A stretch of 64,000 nucleotides of DNA from Bacillota bacterium (GCA_023425025.1 JAFADG010000020.1:1-64000), one strand, 5' to 3'. Positions 50,858 to 60,356 are shown, numbered from the stretch's first letter. Numbers and translations are program-made. The notes: a model not told the origin generated them from the sequence alone.

Positions 50858-51262
50858 TCAAGCGGATGTAACAACTCGCTTTTCATCCTTTTCGCTTTGC
50901 AGCTTTTCGTACTTTCCGGTAAAATACGCGATTTTGTGGGTGACTTTTTCAATATGCTTTTGCATTTGCCGCATCTGCTCCTCCACATCCTGCTTGTGGG
51001 CGATGAGCATATCGCAGCGCTGCTTGAGGGTGCAGTCTCCCTTCACGCTCAGCGCTACAAATTCCCGTATCTGCTTGATGGACATGCCGGTGCTTTTCAG
51101 GCAGCAGATCAGCCCCAGGCCGTCCAGATCCTCCTGGGAAAAGCGCCGTATGCCGGTGCAGGTCCTGCGCACATCGGGCAATAAGCCTTCCTTCTCGTAA
51201 TACCGCAGGGTGTGGGCGGTGAGGCCCGTCAGCTGGGATACCTGTTTCATGGAATATTCCAT
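50858..51262 (-). CDS. MerR-family regulator, AdhR/NmlR type
   Basis: A 134-residue MerR regulator: N-terminal winged helix (MKQVSQLTGLTAHTLRYYEKEGLLPD) and a long dimerisation coiled coil at about 80-120. ICCLKSTGMS puts Cys53/54 at the place of the redox/aldehyde-sensing Cys of NmlR and AdhR proteins. The ATG at 51262 follows AAAGGAG. It is divergent from an aldo/keto reductase whose promoter has a 19-bp spacer with a dyad, the MerR-type layout. It likely activates those genes on electrophile or aldehyde stress. Confidence 0.88.
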   Translation of the reverse strand: MEYSMKQVSQLTGLTAHTLRYYEKEGLLPDVRRTCTGIRRFSQEDLDGLGLICCLKSTGMSIKQIREFVALSVKGDCTLKQRCDMLIAHKQDVEEQMRQMQKHIEKVTHKIAYFTGKYEKLQSEKDEKRVVTSA

Positions 51263-51299
51263 TTGGTATACTCCTTTTGAAGAAACTTGCAACAAGCAA

Positions 51300-51330
51300 T
51301 TGACTTAGAGCTAACACTAAGGTTTACAAT
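51300..51330 (+). promoter_or_regulatory. MerR-type promoter with 19-bp spacer and operator
   Basis: TTGACT (51300-51305), 19-bp spacer, TACAAT (51325-51330). The dyad CTTAGAGCTAACACTAAG (51304-51321) lies in the spacer, where MerR-family activators bind and untwist DNA. A very similar CTTAGAGTTAACTCTAAG site is known for AdhR-type regulators. Confidence 0.8.
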
Positions 51331-51384
51331 GGCAGTATAGCAATCTCCCTTCGGTTTGGCAAGGGAAAAAAGGAGAGAAAGCGC

Positions 51385-52239
51385 ATGAAATCTGTACAGG
51401 ATACGTATCAAATGGTAAACGGGGTGCAAATCCCCTGTGTGGGCTTTGGCACATGGCAGACGCCGGACGGCGAGGTGGCGGTGCATTCCGTCAAAGAGGC
51501 GCTTCAAGCGGGCTACCGCCATATCGATACCGCCTCGGCCTACGGCAATGAGGAAAGCGTGGGCAGAGCGGTTCGTGAAAGCGGACTGAAACGAGAAGAG
51601 GTTTTCGTCACCAGCAAGCTCTTTAACCCCGACCATGGCTATGAAAAGACGCTGCGGGCCTTTGACCTTACCATGAGGGAGCTGGGCTTTGATTATCTGG
51701 ACCTGTACCTGATCCACTGGCCCAATCCCATCCATTTCCGCGACAGCTGGAAGGAGGCCAACGCCGGCTCCTGGAAAGCGTTTGAGGAGTTGTACGCGGC
51801 GGGGCGCATACGCGCCATAGGCGTCAGCAATTTCAGGCCCCATCACTTGAGCGCGCTGATGGAAACAGCAAAGGTCGTCCCCATGGTGAACCAGATCCGC
51901 CTTTGCCCCGGCGATGTGCACGGGGAGACGGTGGCGTTTTGCCAAAAGCACGGCATTTTGCTGGAAGCCTACAGCCCGCTGGGCCTGGGACGTATTACGG
52001 ATGTGCCGCAGCTGAATGCAATTGCGGGGAGGCATGGCAAATCCGCCGCCCAGGTCGCCCTGCGCTGGAGCCTGCAAAAGGGTTTCCTGCCCCTGCCCAA
52101 GTCGGTAACGCCGTCGCGGATCGTGGAAAACGCGCAGCTGTTTGATTTTGAACTGACGGCGGACGACATGGCGGCCATCGATGGCCTCACGCCCGGCGTC
52201 TGCGGCCTGGCCAAGGACCCGGATATGACCACTTTTTGA
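51385..52239 (+). CDS. Aldo/keto reductase
   Basis: A 284-residue NADPH-dependent aldo/keto reductase of the AKR5-like bacterial group. The catalytic tetrad is Asp48, Tyr53, Lys78 and His111 (HIDTASAYGNE, VTSKLF, LIHWPNP). The cofactor-binding stretch PLPKSVTPSRIVEN lies near residue 235. It probably detoxifies aldehydes or methylglyoxal, as expected under an AdhR-type regulator. GGAG precedes the ATG, and the alcohol dehydrogenase starts 12 bp downstream. Confidence 0.93.
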   Translation: MKSVQDTYQMVNGVQIPCVGFGTWQTPDGEVAVHSVKEALQAGYRHIDTASAYGNEESVGRAVRESGLKREEVFVTSKLFNPDHGYEKTLRAFDLTMRELGFDYLDLYLIHWPNPIHFRDSWKEANAGSWKAFEELYAAGRIRAIGVSNFRPHHLSALMETAKVVPMVNQIRLCPGDVHGETVAFCQKHGILLEAYSPLGLGRITDVPQLNAIAGRHGKSAAQVALRWSLQKGFLPLPKSVTPSRIVENAQLFDFELTADDMAAIDGLTPGVCGLAKDPDMTTF

Positions 52240-52251
52240 GGAGGAAATCCC

Positions 52252-53415
52252 ATGGCCTTTGATTACTACATGCCCGCCCGCATCCTCTTTGGCAAGGGAA
52301 AGCTGGGCGAGCTACACAAAGTCCGCCTGCCGGGCAAAAAGGCGCTCATCGTCATTTCCGCGGGCAATTCCATGAAGCGGCTGGGCATCCTGCAGCGGCT
52401 GGAAGAACAGCTTGACAGAGCCGGCGCCGGGCATGTATTGTTTGACAGGATATTGCCCAACCCCATCAAGCAGCACGTGATGGAAGGCGCGGCCCTGGCC
52501 AAGGAGACTGGCTGCGATTTTGTGATCGGCCTTGGCGGCGGCAGCAGCATGGATTCCGCCAAGTCCATTGCCGTCATGGCGACAAACCCCGGCGACTACT
52601 GGGATTATATTTCCGGCGGCACGGGCCGCGGCCAGCCGGTTAAGTTTGATCCGCTGCCTATGGTGGCCATTACCACCACCGCCGGCACGGGCACCGAAGC
52701 CGACCCGTGGACGGTGATCACCAATGGCGACGAAAAGATCGGGTTTGGGTATGACAAAACGTTCCCATACCTTTCCGTGGTGGACCCGGAGCTGATGCTG
52801 TCGGTGCCGGCCTCCCTGACCGCGTACCAGGGCTTTGACGCCCTGTTCCACAGCACGGAAGGGTATGTGAACCGCACCGCCAATGAGATGAGTGACCTGT
52901 ACGCGCTAAAAGCCATCAGCCTCATCGGCAAAAGTCTGGCCGCTGCCGTGGCCGACGGTTCCAACGAACAGGCCCGGGCGGATGTGGCGCTGGCCAATAC
53001 GCTGTCCGGCTTTGTGGAATCCACCTCCGGCTGCATCTCCGAGCATTCCATCGAGCACGCCTTGAGCGGCTTAAAGCCGGAGCTACCCCATGGGGCGGGG
53101 CTGATCATCATCAGCCTGGCGTATTACACTTTCCTGGCAAAGTCCGGCGCCTGTGATGAACGGATGGCGGACATGGCCCGCGCTTTGGGCAACCAGGACG
53201 CCAAATCGCCCATGGATTTTGTGGCGGCCCTGGCGCAGCTGCAAAAGGACTGCGGCGTGGAGCAGTTGAAGCTTTCCGACTACGGCATAGCGCGCGGCGA
53301 CCTTTCTCACCTGGCGGGGTATGCCCGAAAGATCATGGGCGGCCTGTTCGAGGTGGATCCCTGCACCATCACCGAGGCGGATGTGCTGTCGATTCTCGAG
53401 CAGTCTTACCGCTGA
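52252..53415 (+). CDS. Iron-containing alcohol dehydrogenase
   Basis: A 387-residue Fe-ADH family (group III) enzyme. NAD(P)-binding GLGGGSSMDSAKSIA near residue 93; metal ligands Asp196 and His200 in FDALFHSTEG and later His residues in SEHSIEHALSG and LPHGAGL. It reduces aldehydes to alcohols (or the reverse), probably acting with the aldo/keto reductase in one MerR-controlled operon. GGAGG precedes the ATG. It ends at a terminator at 53438. Confidence 0.93.
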   Translation: MAFDYYMPARILFGKGKLGELHKVRLPGKKALIVISAGNSMKRLGILQRLEEQLDRAGAGHVLFDRILPNPIKQHVMEGAALAKETGCDFVIGLGGGSSMDSAKSIAVMATNPGDYWDYISGGTGRGQPVKFDPLPMVAITTTAGTGTEADPWTVITNGDEKIGFGYDKTFPYLSVVDPELMLSVPASLTAYQGFDALFHSTEGYVNRTANEMSDLYALKAISLIGKSLAAAVADGSNEQARADVALANTLSGFVESTSGCISEHSIEHALSGLKPELPHGAGLIIISLAYYTFLAKSGACDERMADMARALGNQDAKSPMDFVAALAQLQKDCGVEQLKLSDYGIARGDLSHLAGYARKIMGGLFEVDPCTITEADVLSILEQSYR

Positions 53416-53437
53416 CAAAAGAGCATTGGTATATGCA

Positions 53438-53473
53438 CCCTGGCGGGCTTCGCGGCTTTCGCCGGGGTTTTTT
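53438..53473 (+). terminator. Rho-independent terminator after the ADH gene
   Basis: Stem CCCTGGCG (53438-53445) with CGCCGGGG (53460-53467), one T:G pair, followed by six T (53468-53473). Confidence 0.85.
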
Positions 53474-53612
53474 GATGCCATCAAAAAGGCTCGTCCTTAA
53501 AATTCCTTCCCCGCCGCTCTTTTTTGATCCATGAGCGCATATGTATGGAGTACATTCCATTCGACAGCGTGGTGGATGTCCTATTGCGTATGATGAAGCG
53601 GGGGAATGCGAA

Positions 53613-55745
53613 ATGGGTGGCCTGGGCGTATATGCCTTCAAAAAGAAGCCGGACAAACAAGGGCATGCATGGGGATCAACACTGGCCGGCTGGATGGCAA
53701 AGCTCCCCGCCGGCAGGGTTTTGATATGCCTGTATCTGCTTTTTTGCGCTGTACGCGTCCTGTCTGCCATGATGACCACCACCACGCCGGTGGTCATGCC
53801 GGACTCCGCGCTGTATATGCAGCTTTCCCGCTCCATTTTTGAAAAGGGCAGACTTTTTTTTAAAGGCCAGCCCATACGGTATGAATACATTCTGTATCCG
53901 CTGCTTTTGTCGCCGCTGCATTTGCTGCCCGAAGGCGTCAGCTTCTTTCGCGCGGCCCAGGTTTTGAACGTGCTGCTGATGCATTTGAGCATCTTTCCCG
54001 TGTATGCGCTTGCCGGGTCCATGACAAAATCAAGTTCCCGCTCCCTTCTGGCGGTGCTTTTGACTTTGCTGATGCCTGATTTTCAGATCACCCGGCATAT
54101 CATGGCAGAAAGCGTTGCTTTCCCGCTTATGCTTACCGCGTGTTATGTGTATTACCGGGCAGCCGGCGCAAAGCAGCCCAGCTTTCTTTCAGCTTTTTTG
54201 TGCGGCGGCCTTGGCGTTTTGCTCTATGCCTTAAAGCCCGGCTACGTGGCGCTGCCCGTTTGTTTTTTTCTTTTGATGCTGCAAAGAGCGCTCAAGGATC
54301 ATGACAGATGGAAGCTTCGCTTTACGCTGACGGGCATTTTTGCCCTGTGTATCCTTCTTTTGCTGTACACGCTGCTGCTGCGCTTCGGGCTTCAAATGTC
54401 CTTGACCCAATCCACCTTGTACGGCTCCCAGACGCATCCCCTCACTCTCGGGCATATCCTGCAGACGCTGGAGGGATTGGCGTTTTACGGCGCATATCTG
54501 CCGCTGGCCTTTTGCTTTTTTCCATTGTTGTTGCCTGCCGCTCATGCAAAAACGCTGGATGATGGCGGGCGGCAGCTGCTTTATACGGTGCTGCTCTCCA
54601 TCGGCGTGATCGCTGCGGGCACGGTGTATGTGATCTATGGCGACGAAAGGATGCAAAGCGGCGCGGTAAACGCGGCCCGGGTGCATGTCCGGTATGTGGC
54701 GGCGTTTTTGCCTGTGCTGCTTGCCTGTCTTCTGTCGCCGGCGCTGGAAGGCAAAAAGCTGAACGCGAAATCCATGGCCTGTATGGCGCTGCCGCTTTTG
54801 CTGTTTTTGTGCTTTGGCGGGTGGACTTTGGAAAGCGGCAAGTCCTATCCTGCGGACGCGCTGCTTTTGACCGCTCTGGCCTTTGGTCAGCCTGCGTTTC
54901 CCATGCGGGCCGTTTGGACTGTCGTTGCCTTTGCCTTACTGGCGTGCATCTGCACAAGCATAGCCCGCCATGGGTTTTTGCGCGGACAGCGGCGGGCAGT
55001 ATGCGTCTTCCTTGCGGCATCGTTTTTGCTGAACGGCGGCCTTTCCTTCTTCCTGTACCGGCATCATACGGGCTCCGTTTATCCCCGGGATGCAAAGCAG
55101 GCCGTGCAAATGACGGGAACGGAAAATGTGCTGGGCGTGGTGCGGGATGGCGGCTTCCTCTGGCCCGAGGCGGGGGAGCTGGATGTGGCCTCCCGCTGTA
55201 CCTTGCCTGTGGTGGAGTTGGACGACCTGATCGGCAATGCCCGGGCGGATGGCTCCCTGGCCGCGTTCACGCCCAAAGCCTACTGGCAGGAGAATGCCCA
55301 AAACCCGGTCCGGGCGCCGGAAAAGCTGATTCTCACCGATGAGCTGCTTTCCTCCCTTGTGCTTGCGGACGCTGTGTGCAATGATACCAAGGTCACCGCA
55401 AACGGCGGATACCGCGTTGTTTCCGTCCGGCCCGGGCTGCCTGTGCTGCACAGCGCCCTGTCCGGCTTGAACGAAGGCTGGGTGCGGGGCGGCAGCCGGT
55501 TTACCTTGTTTGACACAGCCTTGCGCGGCAAGGGGAGCATAACACTATGGCTCCGGGCGAGGGCAGGGGTGGGAACTGCAACTCTCACGCTGTCTTCAGG
55601 CGGGCAATCGCAGTCCTTCACACTTTCCGACAGCCTGCAGTGGGTGTCGGCTTCTTTTGCGGCCGGCGATCCCGCACAGGCGATTACGGTGGAACTTTCG
55701 GCTTCCGGCGGGAATATCTTTGTAGAAACATACCAGGTGGAATGA
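53613..55745 (+). CDS. Large polytopic membrane protein, possible GT39-like glycosyltransferase
   Basis: About 710 residues: ten or more predicted spans from residue about 33 to 450, then a roughly 200-residue soluble C-terminal part ending in a beta-sandwich-like stretch (GSITLWLRARAGVGTATLTLSSGGQ). The loop after the first span reads MPDSALYMQLSRSIFEKG, resembling the acidic first loop of GT-C lipid-linked-sugar transferases, so surface glycosylation is a fair guess. The start is uncertain: ATG at 53613 with GGGGG 8 bp upstream, though the frame is open from 53541. I do not recognise a specific family. Confidence 0.65.
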   Translation: MGGLGVYAFKKKPDKQGHAWGSTLAGWMAKLPAGRVLICLYLLFCAVRVLSAMMTTTTPVVMPDSALYMQLSRSIFEKGRLFFKGQPIRYEYILYPLLLSPLHLLPEGVSFFRAAQVLNVLLMHLSIFPVYALAGSMTKSSSRSLLAVLLTLLMPDFQITRHIMAESVAFPLMLTACYVYYRAAGAKQPSFLSAFLCGGLGVLLYALKPGYVALPVCFFLLMLQRALKDHDRWKLRFTLTGIFALCILLLLYTLLLRFGLQMSLTQSTLYGSQTHPLTLGHILQTLEGLAFYGAYLPLAFCFFPLLLPAAHAKTLDDGGRQLLYTVLLSIGVIAAGTVYVIYGDERMQSGAVNAARVHVRYVAAFLPVLLACLLSPALEGKKLNAKSMACMALPLLLFLCFGGWTLESGKSYPADALLLTALAFGQPAFPMRAVWTVVAFALLACICTSIARHGFLRGQRRAVCVFLAASFLLNGGLSFFLYRHHTGSVYPRDAKQAVQMTGTENVLGVVRDGGFLWPEAGELDVASRCTLPVVELDDLIGNARADGSLAAFTPKAYWQENAQNPVRAPEKLILTDELLSSLVLADAVCNDTKVTANGGYRVVSVRPGLPVLHSALSGLNEGWVRGGSRFTLFDTALRGKGSITLWLRARAGVGTATLTLSSGGQSQSFTLSDSLQWVSASFAAGDPAQAITVELSASGGNIFVETYQVE

Positions 55746-55819
55746 AGCGTTTATTTTTGGGCCCGCATGGGTATATAATCCAATAAGAAAGCAATTTCTG
55801 CGGATTTCTGGAGGCAGCC

Positions 55820-57514
55820 ATGGATAAGCATTATGATGTGATTATTGTGGGGGCGGGTCCGGCGGGTTTGTCGGCCGCCATTTATTTAGCCAGGGCACAG
55901 TACAGCGTGCTGTTAATGGAAAAGGGCCGGGCCGGCGGCCAGGTGGCCATTACGTCGGAAGTGGTCAATTACCCCGGCGTATTGACCGCCAGCGGCGAGG
56001 AACTGACGAATATTATGCACCGCCAGGCGGAAGGGTTTGGCGCCGTGTTTATGACGGCGGAGGTGACCGACCTTCAATTGGATCAGCCGGTCAAGCGGGT
56101 GGTGACCACCCAGGGGGAATTCACCGCCCTGGGCGTGATTGCCGCCATGGGCGCCAATCCCCGCAAGATCGGCTTTGCCGGCGAGGCGGAATTCCAGGGC
56201 CGCGGCGTGGCCTACTGCGCCACCTGCGACGGCGAGTTTTTTATGGGCAAAGACGTGTTTGTTATCGGCGGCGGATACGCGGCGGCGGAAGAATCTGTTT
56301 TCCTCACGCGCTTTGCCAAAAAGGTGCACATCATCATGCGCAAGGGCGGCTTTTCCTGCGCGGAGTCCATTGCCAGGCCGGCCAAGGAGCACCCGAAAAT
56401 TGAAATCTCCTATCATACCGAAATCATACGCGTGGAAGGCGATACGGCGTTGCGCAAGGCGGTGTTCCGGAACAACCGCACCAAGGAAACCTGGGAGTAT
56501 AACGCCGCCCCCGGCGATACCTTTGGGGTGTTCGTGCTCGCGGGGTATCTGCCCTCCACCTCCCTTCTGCGGGGCAAGGTGGCCCTGACGGAGGACGGCT
56601 ACGTCATCACCGACGACCGTCATAAGACCGACAAGGACGGCGTGTACGCGGCGGGGGATTTGTGCGTGAAATCCCTGCGGCAGGTGGTGACGGCCGTATC
56701 CGACGGGGCGGTTGCCGCCACCAGCCTGGAAAAATACATTTCAGAGCTGCATCGGGAGGGCTATCCCAAGGGAACGGTGTACAGCCAGGAAGAAAGGACC
56801 GCAAAGGCGGATACCGGGCAGACCAAGGCCGAGGAAGTCAAAGAGCCGGAAGAGGCCAAGCCCGCTCCCGCCGGCGGCATCGCCATGATCCCGGAAGCGG
56901 TCATGGAAAAGATACGGCAAACGCTTTCTCCCCTTCGCCGCAAGGTGGTTTTGGAAGGGCTGCTGGACGACAGCTCGCTCAGCCGCAGGGTGGAAGCGTT
57001 CTTGACGGAGATCAGCACCGCCCACGAAAAGGTATCCATGCGGTTGAACAGAGATCCTGAGTTTCAGGAGGGGCAGTGGTATCCTGCCATACGCATATTG
57101 GATGGGAACGGAAAATACCTGCGGGCCCAATTTCACGGCGTACCGGGCGGGCATGAGCTGACAGGCTTTTTGACAGCGATCCTTGCCGCCGGCGGCGCGG
57201 GGGAGGACATGGGCACAGCCGTAGAAAAGGCGCGCGAGCTGCCTGACAAGCTCAACCTAAAGATATTGGTGACACTAAGCTGCGTCATGTGTCCGGACCT
57301 GGTGATGGCCGCCCAGCGCATCGCTTTGGAAAATCCGCTGGTGGAAGCGGAGGTCTTTGATGTGGCGTACTATCCCACACTTCGGGAAAAGTACAATATC
57401 ATGAGCGTGCCCTGCCTGGTGATCAATGACGAAAAAACCCACTTTGGCCGAAAAAACCTGGACCAATTGGTCTCCCTGCTCAAAGGGGAGGATGCACCGG
57501 CCTATATCCAGTAA
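55820..57514 (+). CDS. Thioredoxin-reductase-like flavoprotein fused to thioredoxin-like domain
   Basis: A 564-residue FAD enzyme. Residues 1-310 are a thioredoxin-reductase fold (VIIVGAGPAGLSAAIYLARA; redox pair Cys133-AT-Cys136; second dinucleotide motif VIGGGYAAAEE). After a Lys/Glu/Pro-rich linker (about 325-350), residues 370-560 resemble the two-thioredoxin N-domain of AhpF, with the active pair Cys488-VM-Cys491. The order is reversed compared with AhpF. It probably moves electrons from NAD(P)H to a peroxiredoxin or other dithiol partner. GGAGG precedes the ATG. Confidence 0.88.
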   Translation: MDKHYDVIIVGAGPAGLSAAIYLARAQYSVLLMEKGRAGGQVAITSEVVNYPGVLTASGEELTNIMHRQAEGFGAVFMTAEVTDLQLDQPVKRVVTTQGEFTALGVIAAMGANPRKIGFAGEAEFQGRGVAYCATCDGEFFMGKDVFVIGGGYAAAEESVFLTRFAKKVHIIMRKGGFSCAESIARPAKEHPKIEISYHTEIIRVEGDTALRKAVFRNNRTKETWEYNAAPGDTFGVFVLAGYLPSTSLLRGKVALTEDGYVITDDRHKTDKDGVYAAGDLCVKSLRQVVTAVSDGAVAATSLEKYISELHREGYPKGTVYSQEERTAKADTGQTKAEEVKEPEEAKPAPAGGIAMIPEAVMEKIRQTLSPLRRKVVLEGLLDDSSLSRRVEAFLTEISTAHEKVSMRLNRDPEFQEGQWYPAIRILDGNGKYLRAQFHGVPGGHELTGFLTAILAAGGAGEDMGTAVEKARELPDKLNLKILVTLSCVMCPDLVMAAQRIALENPLVEAEVFDVAYYPTLREKYNIMSVPCLVINDEKTHFGRKNLDQLVSLLKGEDAPAYIQ

Positions 57515-57533
57515 GCATATCGCCAAATAAAAA

Positions 57534-57574
57534 GCGGCTCCCTGCCCGGTTTGCCTGGCAGGGAGCCGCCTCTT
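57534..57574. terminator. Bidirectional terminator between convergent genes
   Basis: A perfect 13-bp stem (57534-57546 with 57557-57569), with an A run before and a TCTTTT stretch after. Confidence 0.85.
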
Positions 57575-57583
57575 TTGGTTTTC

Positions 57584-58930
57584 TTATAAGACGGCGTGGA
57601 GTACGAAGTTCAAGATGAACAGACCGGAGGAGACCCACACGATGGGATGGATTTCCTTGGCTTTGCCGGTGAAGGCTTTGCTCAGGCAGTAGAAGATGAA
57701 ACCTGCGGCGATGCCGTAGGAAATGCTGTAGCAAAGGGCCATGAACACGCCGGCAAAGAAGGCGGGAACGGCGTCGGCAAATTCGGTCCAGTCAATTTCC
57801 TTAAAGGCGGACATCATCATGATGCCTACGACCACCAGGGCCGGGGCGGTGGCGGCGCTGGGAATGGCGCTGACGAAGCTGGCCAGGAAGGCGCTGACCG
57901 CAAAGCAGGCGGCTACCACAACGCTGGTCAAACCCGTACGGCCGCCCGCGCTGATGCCCGCGGCGCTTTCCACATAGGTGGTGGTGTTGGAGGTGCCGAC
58001 CAATGCGCCGACGGAGGTAGCGATGGCATCGGCAAACAGGGCCTTGTCCATCTTGGAAGAAAAGCCCTTGCCGTTTTCCAGGGCGGATTCATCCTCTTTG
58101 CTGAAGATGCCGCTGCGCCGGCCGGTGCCGATAAAGGTGCCGATGGTGTCAAAGGTGTCGGTAAGGCTGAAGGAGAAGATGGTGATCAGCACCAGGGGCA
58201 GCTTGGAAACATCGGTGAACAGGGAGCCCAGGCCCTGGGCGGTAAAGATGGCGCCAAAGGTGGTGGGCAGGGCGGCCACAGCTTCGGAAAGGCTGAAGGA
58301 TTCGGCCATGGAAGTGACCTTCAGGGGAATGCCGATCAATGCGGCGGCGACGATACCGATCAAAACAGCGCCCTTGACCTTCAAAAGCAAAAGCACAATG
58401 ATGATGGCCAGGCCGATCAGGAACACCCACAGCACCGGCTGGTTGAAATCGACCAGGGCCGGCACGCCGGCGGAGAAGTCGATGAGCTTGACATTCAATA
58501 GGCCGATGTAGGCGATGAAGATGCCGATGCCGCCGCCGATGGCGCTTTGCAGGCTGGCGGGAATGGCCTTGATGATGTGCTTGCGTACCTTGGTGACGGT
58601 GATCAGAATATTGATAAGTCCGCAGATGAAAACCATCGAAAGGGCCTGCTGCCAGGTGAAGCCGAGGGTCAAAACAACCGTGAAGGTAAAGAAGGCGTTC
58701 AGGCCCATGCCGGGAGCCTGGGCGTAGGGAACGTTGGCCACAAGGCCCATGACCAATGTGCCGGCGACGGAGGCGATGATGGTGGCCAGGAATACAGCGC
58801 CCTTATCCATGCCGGAGATGGACAAAATTGCAGGGTTGACAGCGATGATGTACGCCATTGCACAAAATGTTGTCAGCCCTGCCAGGATTTCCGTGGATGC
58901 TTTCGTGCCGTTTTCCTTGAGCTTGAACAC
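57584..58930 (-). CDS. NCS2 purine permease, AzgA/PbuG type
   Basis: A 448-residue permease with about 12-14 spans. It shows NCS2/AzgA blocks such as LAGLTTFCAMAYIIAVNPAIL, VPYAQAPGMGLNAFFTF and FSFSLTDTFDTIGTFIGTGR. It imports hypoxanthine, guanine or adenine by proton symport. The start is GTG at 58930 with AGGAGGG 7 bp upstream. A promoter lies at 59001-59030, and the 70-nt leader holds a GC hairpin but no purine riboswitch that I can recognise. Confidence 0.93.
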   Translation of the reverse strand: MFKLKENGTKASTEILAGLTTFCAMAYIIAVNPAILSISGMDKGAVFLATIIASVAGTLVMGLVANVPYAQAPGMGLNAFFTFTVVLTLGFTWQQALSMVFICGLINILITVTKVRKHIIKAIPASLQSAIGGGIGIFIAYIGLLNVKLIDFSAGVPALVDFNQPVLWVFLIGLAIIIVLLLLKVKGAVLIGIVAAALIGIPLKVTSMAESFSLSEAVAALPTTFGAIFTAQGLGSLFTDVSKLPLVLITIFSFSLTDTFDTIGTFIGTGRRSGIFSKEDESALENGKGFSSKMDKALFADAIATSVGALVGTSNTTTYVESAAGISAGGRTGLTSVVVAACFAVSAFLASFVSAIPSAATAPALVVVGIMMMSAFKEIDWTEFADAVPAFFAGVFMALCYSISYGIAAGFIFYCLSKAFTGKAKEIHPIVWVSSGLFILNFVLHAVL

Positions 58931-59000
58931 GACAAAACCCTCCTGATCTTTTCTTTTGACGAGCCCCTCCGCGCCGTTTTGCGGCGCTCCATGACAAGCT

Positions 59001-59030
59001 ATTATACCGTCATACCTGTAAAAAAGTCAA
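59001..59030 (-). promoter_or_regulatory. Promoter of the NCS2 permease
   Basis: On the minus strand: TTGACT (59025-59030), 18-bp spacer, TATAAT (59001-59006). A GCGCCG/CGGCGC hairpin at about 58973-58989 lies in the leader. Confidence 0.7.
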
Positions 59031-59142
59031 CCGTTTTTCGGAATGCGGCCGGGATTGTTCGGGCTCTTTCAAAAATTGCGAGCGGTGCCAGGGACGGGAA
59101 GTGAAAGCGCCTCACGCATGTCAAATGTTTCGCGGTTCGCCA

Positions 59143-59171
59143 TTGCGCGCATAGCGCCGCTATGCTAGAAT
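59143..59171 (+). promoter_or_regulatory. Promoter with palindromic spacer before the SLC13-type gene
   Basis: TTGCGC (59143-59148), 17-bp spacer, extended -10 TGCTAGAAT with TAGAAT at 59166-59171. The spacer is a perfect palindrome GCATAGCG-C-CGCTATGC, closely like the promoter at 13768-13796. Confidence 0.6.
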
Positions 59172-59220
59172 AAGCGGCGTTCGGGCTTATTTTGGATAGG
59201 CGATGTACTGGAGAACATAG

Positions 59221-60339
59221 ATGGTATCAAAGCTGAAGCGCGTGTTTGCGAAGGATCCGGTTTTATGCATTTCAGGGCTGCTGGCGGCTGCGACGGCCTT
59301 GATCATCCCGCCGTCTTCCGAATATCTATCCTACATAGACGTTCGGACGCTGGCGCTTTTGTTTGCCTTGATGGCAGTGGTAAGCGCCCTTGCACGAAAA
59401 GGGATTTTGGACGCGGCGGCGGGCTTTTTCATCCGCCGGGCAAAAGGTATGCGAAGCCTTGGCCGCATGCTGACGCTACTGTGCTACGTAAGCTCCATGC
59501 TCATCACCAACGACGTGGCGCTGATCGCCTTCGTGCCGCTGACGCTGATCCTGATGCGCGGTGAACTTACGGCAATGATGACCACGGTGGTTTTGCAGAC
59601 CATCGCTGCCAACCTGGGCAGCATGCTGACGCCCTTTGGCAACCCGCAGAACCTGTATCTGTATTCCGCGTATCAGTTGAACGGGGCCGATTTTTTTTCC
59701 GCTGTCCTGCCGGTGGGCGGCGCATCGCTGATCGCGGTGCTTTTGCTGTGCTTTTTATTGCCCGACAGGCCGGTGACGGTGCACACCGGCACGCAAAGGG
59801 GGCCGTTTCCTGCCGGCGGTTCCTTGCTGATTTTGGCGGCCTTGTTTTTGCTGTGTGTGGCGGCGGTGCTGCGCTTTGTGCCTTATGCGCTGACTGTGGC
59901 GGCGGTTACGCTTGTTTTATTGTTTGTGGACAGGCAGGCGCTGGGGAAAGTCGACTATCATCTGCTGGTCACCTTTTGTTTTTTCTTTGTGTTTGTGGGC
60001 AACCTGGGGCGCCTGGAGGCGATCAAAAATCTGCTTGGCGGGCTGCTTTATGGCCGGGAGGTATTTGTTTCCGCCATGGTCAGCCAGTTCGTCAGCAATG
60101 TGCCGGCCGCGCTGATGCTATCGGAGTTCACGGATAAAGGCAAGGCGCTGGTCACCGGTACGAATATCGGGGGACTGGGCACACTGATCGCTTCCATGGC
60201 CAGCCTGATTTCCTTCAAGCTGTACGCAAAGGCGGAGGGGGCGCAGCCCGGAAGGTATCTCAAGCTGTTTTCCTTCGTCAACTTTGGGCTCTTGGCTGTT
60301 TTGCTGGTGCTTGCCTTGACCGTATTTGCCCGCCTGTAA
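59221..60339 (+). CDS. SLC13/ArsB-superfamily permease
   Basis: A 372-residue membrane protein with about ten spans. The two inverted-repeat family motifs are visible: LITNDVALIAFVPLTL and QFVSNVPAALMLSEF, where Asn and the turn residues bind the anion and Na+. It could transport dicarboxylates, citrate or arsenite. It is shorter than typical (about 430) but has no frameshift. Ribosome site GGAG precedes the ATG by about 9 bp. Confidence 0.85.
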   Translation: MVSKLKRVFAKDPVLCISGLLAAATALIIPPSSEYLSYIDVRTLALLFALMAVVSALARKGILDAAAGFFIRRAKGMRSLGRMLTLLCYVSSMLITNDVALIAFVPLTLILMRGELTAMMTTVVLQTIAANLGSMLTPFGNPQNLYLYSAYQLNGADFFSAVLPVGGASLIAVLLLCFLLPDRPVTVHTGTQRGPFPAGGSLLILAALFLLCVAAVLRFVPYALTVAAVTLVLLFVDRQALGKVDYHLLVTFCFFFVFVGNLGRLEAIKNLLGGLLYGREVFVSAMVSQFVSNVPAALMLSEFTDKGKALVTGTNIGGLGTLIASMASLISFKLYAKAEGAQPGRYLKLFSFVNFGLLAVLLVLALTVFARL

Positions 60340-60356
60340 ATTTCATCGTATGATTG

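Noticed and set aside
58931..59000. Purine riboswitch before the NCS2 permease
   Set aside because: The 70-nt leader is too short and lacks the three-way-junction core; only a GC hairpin is present.
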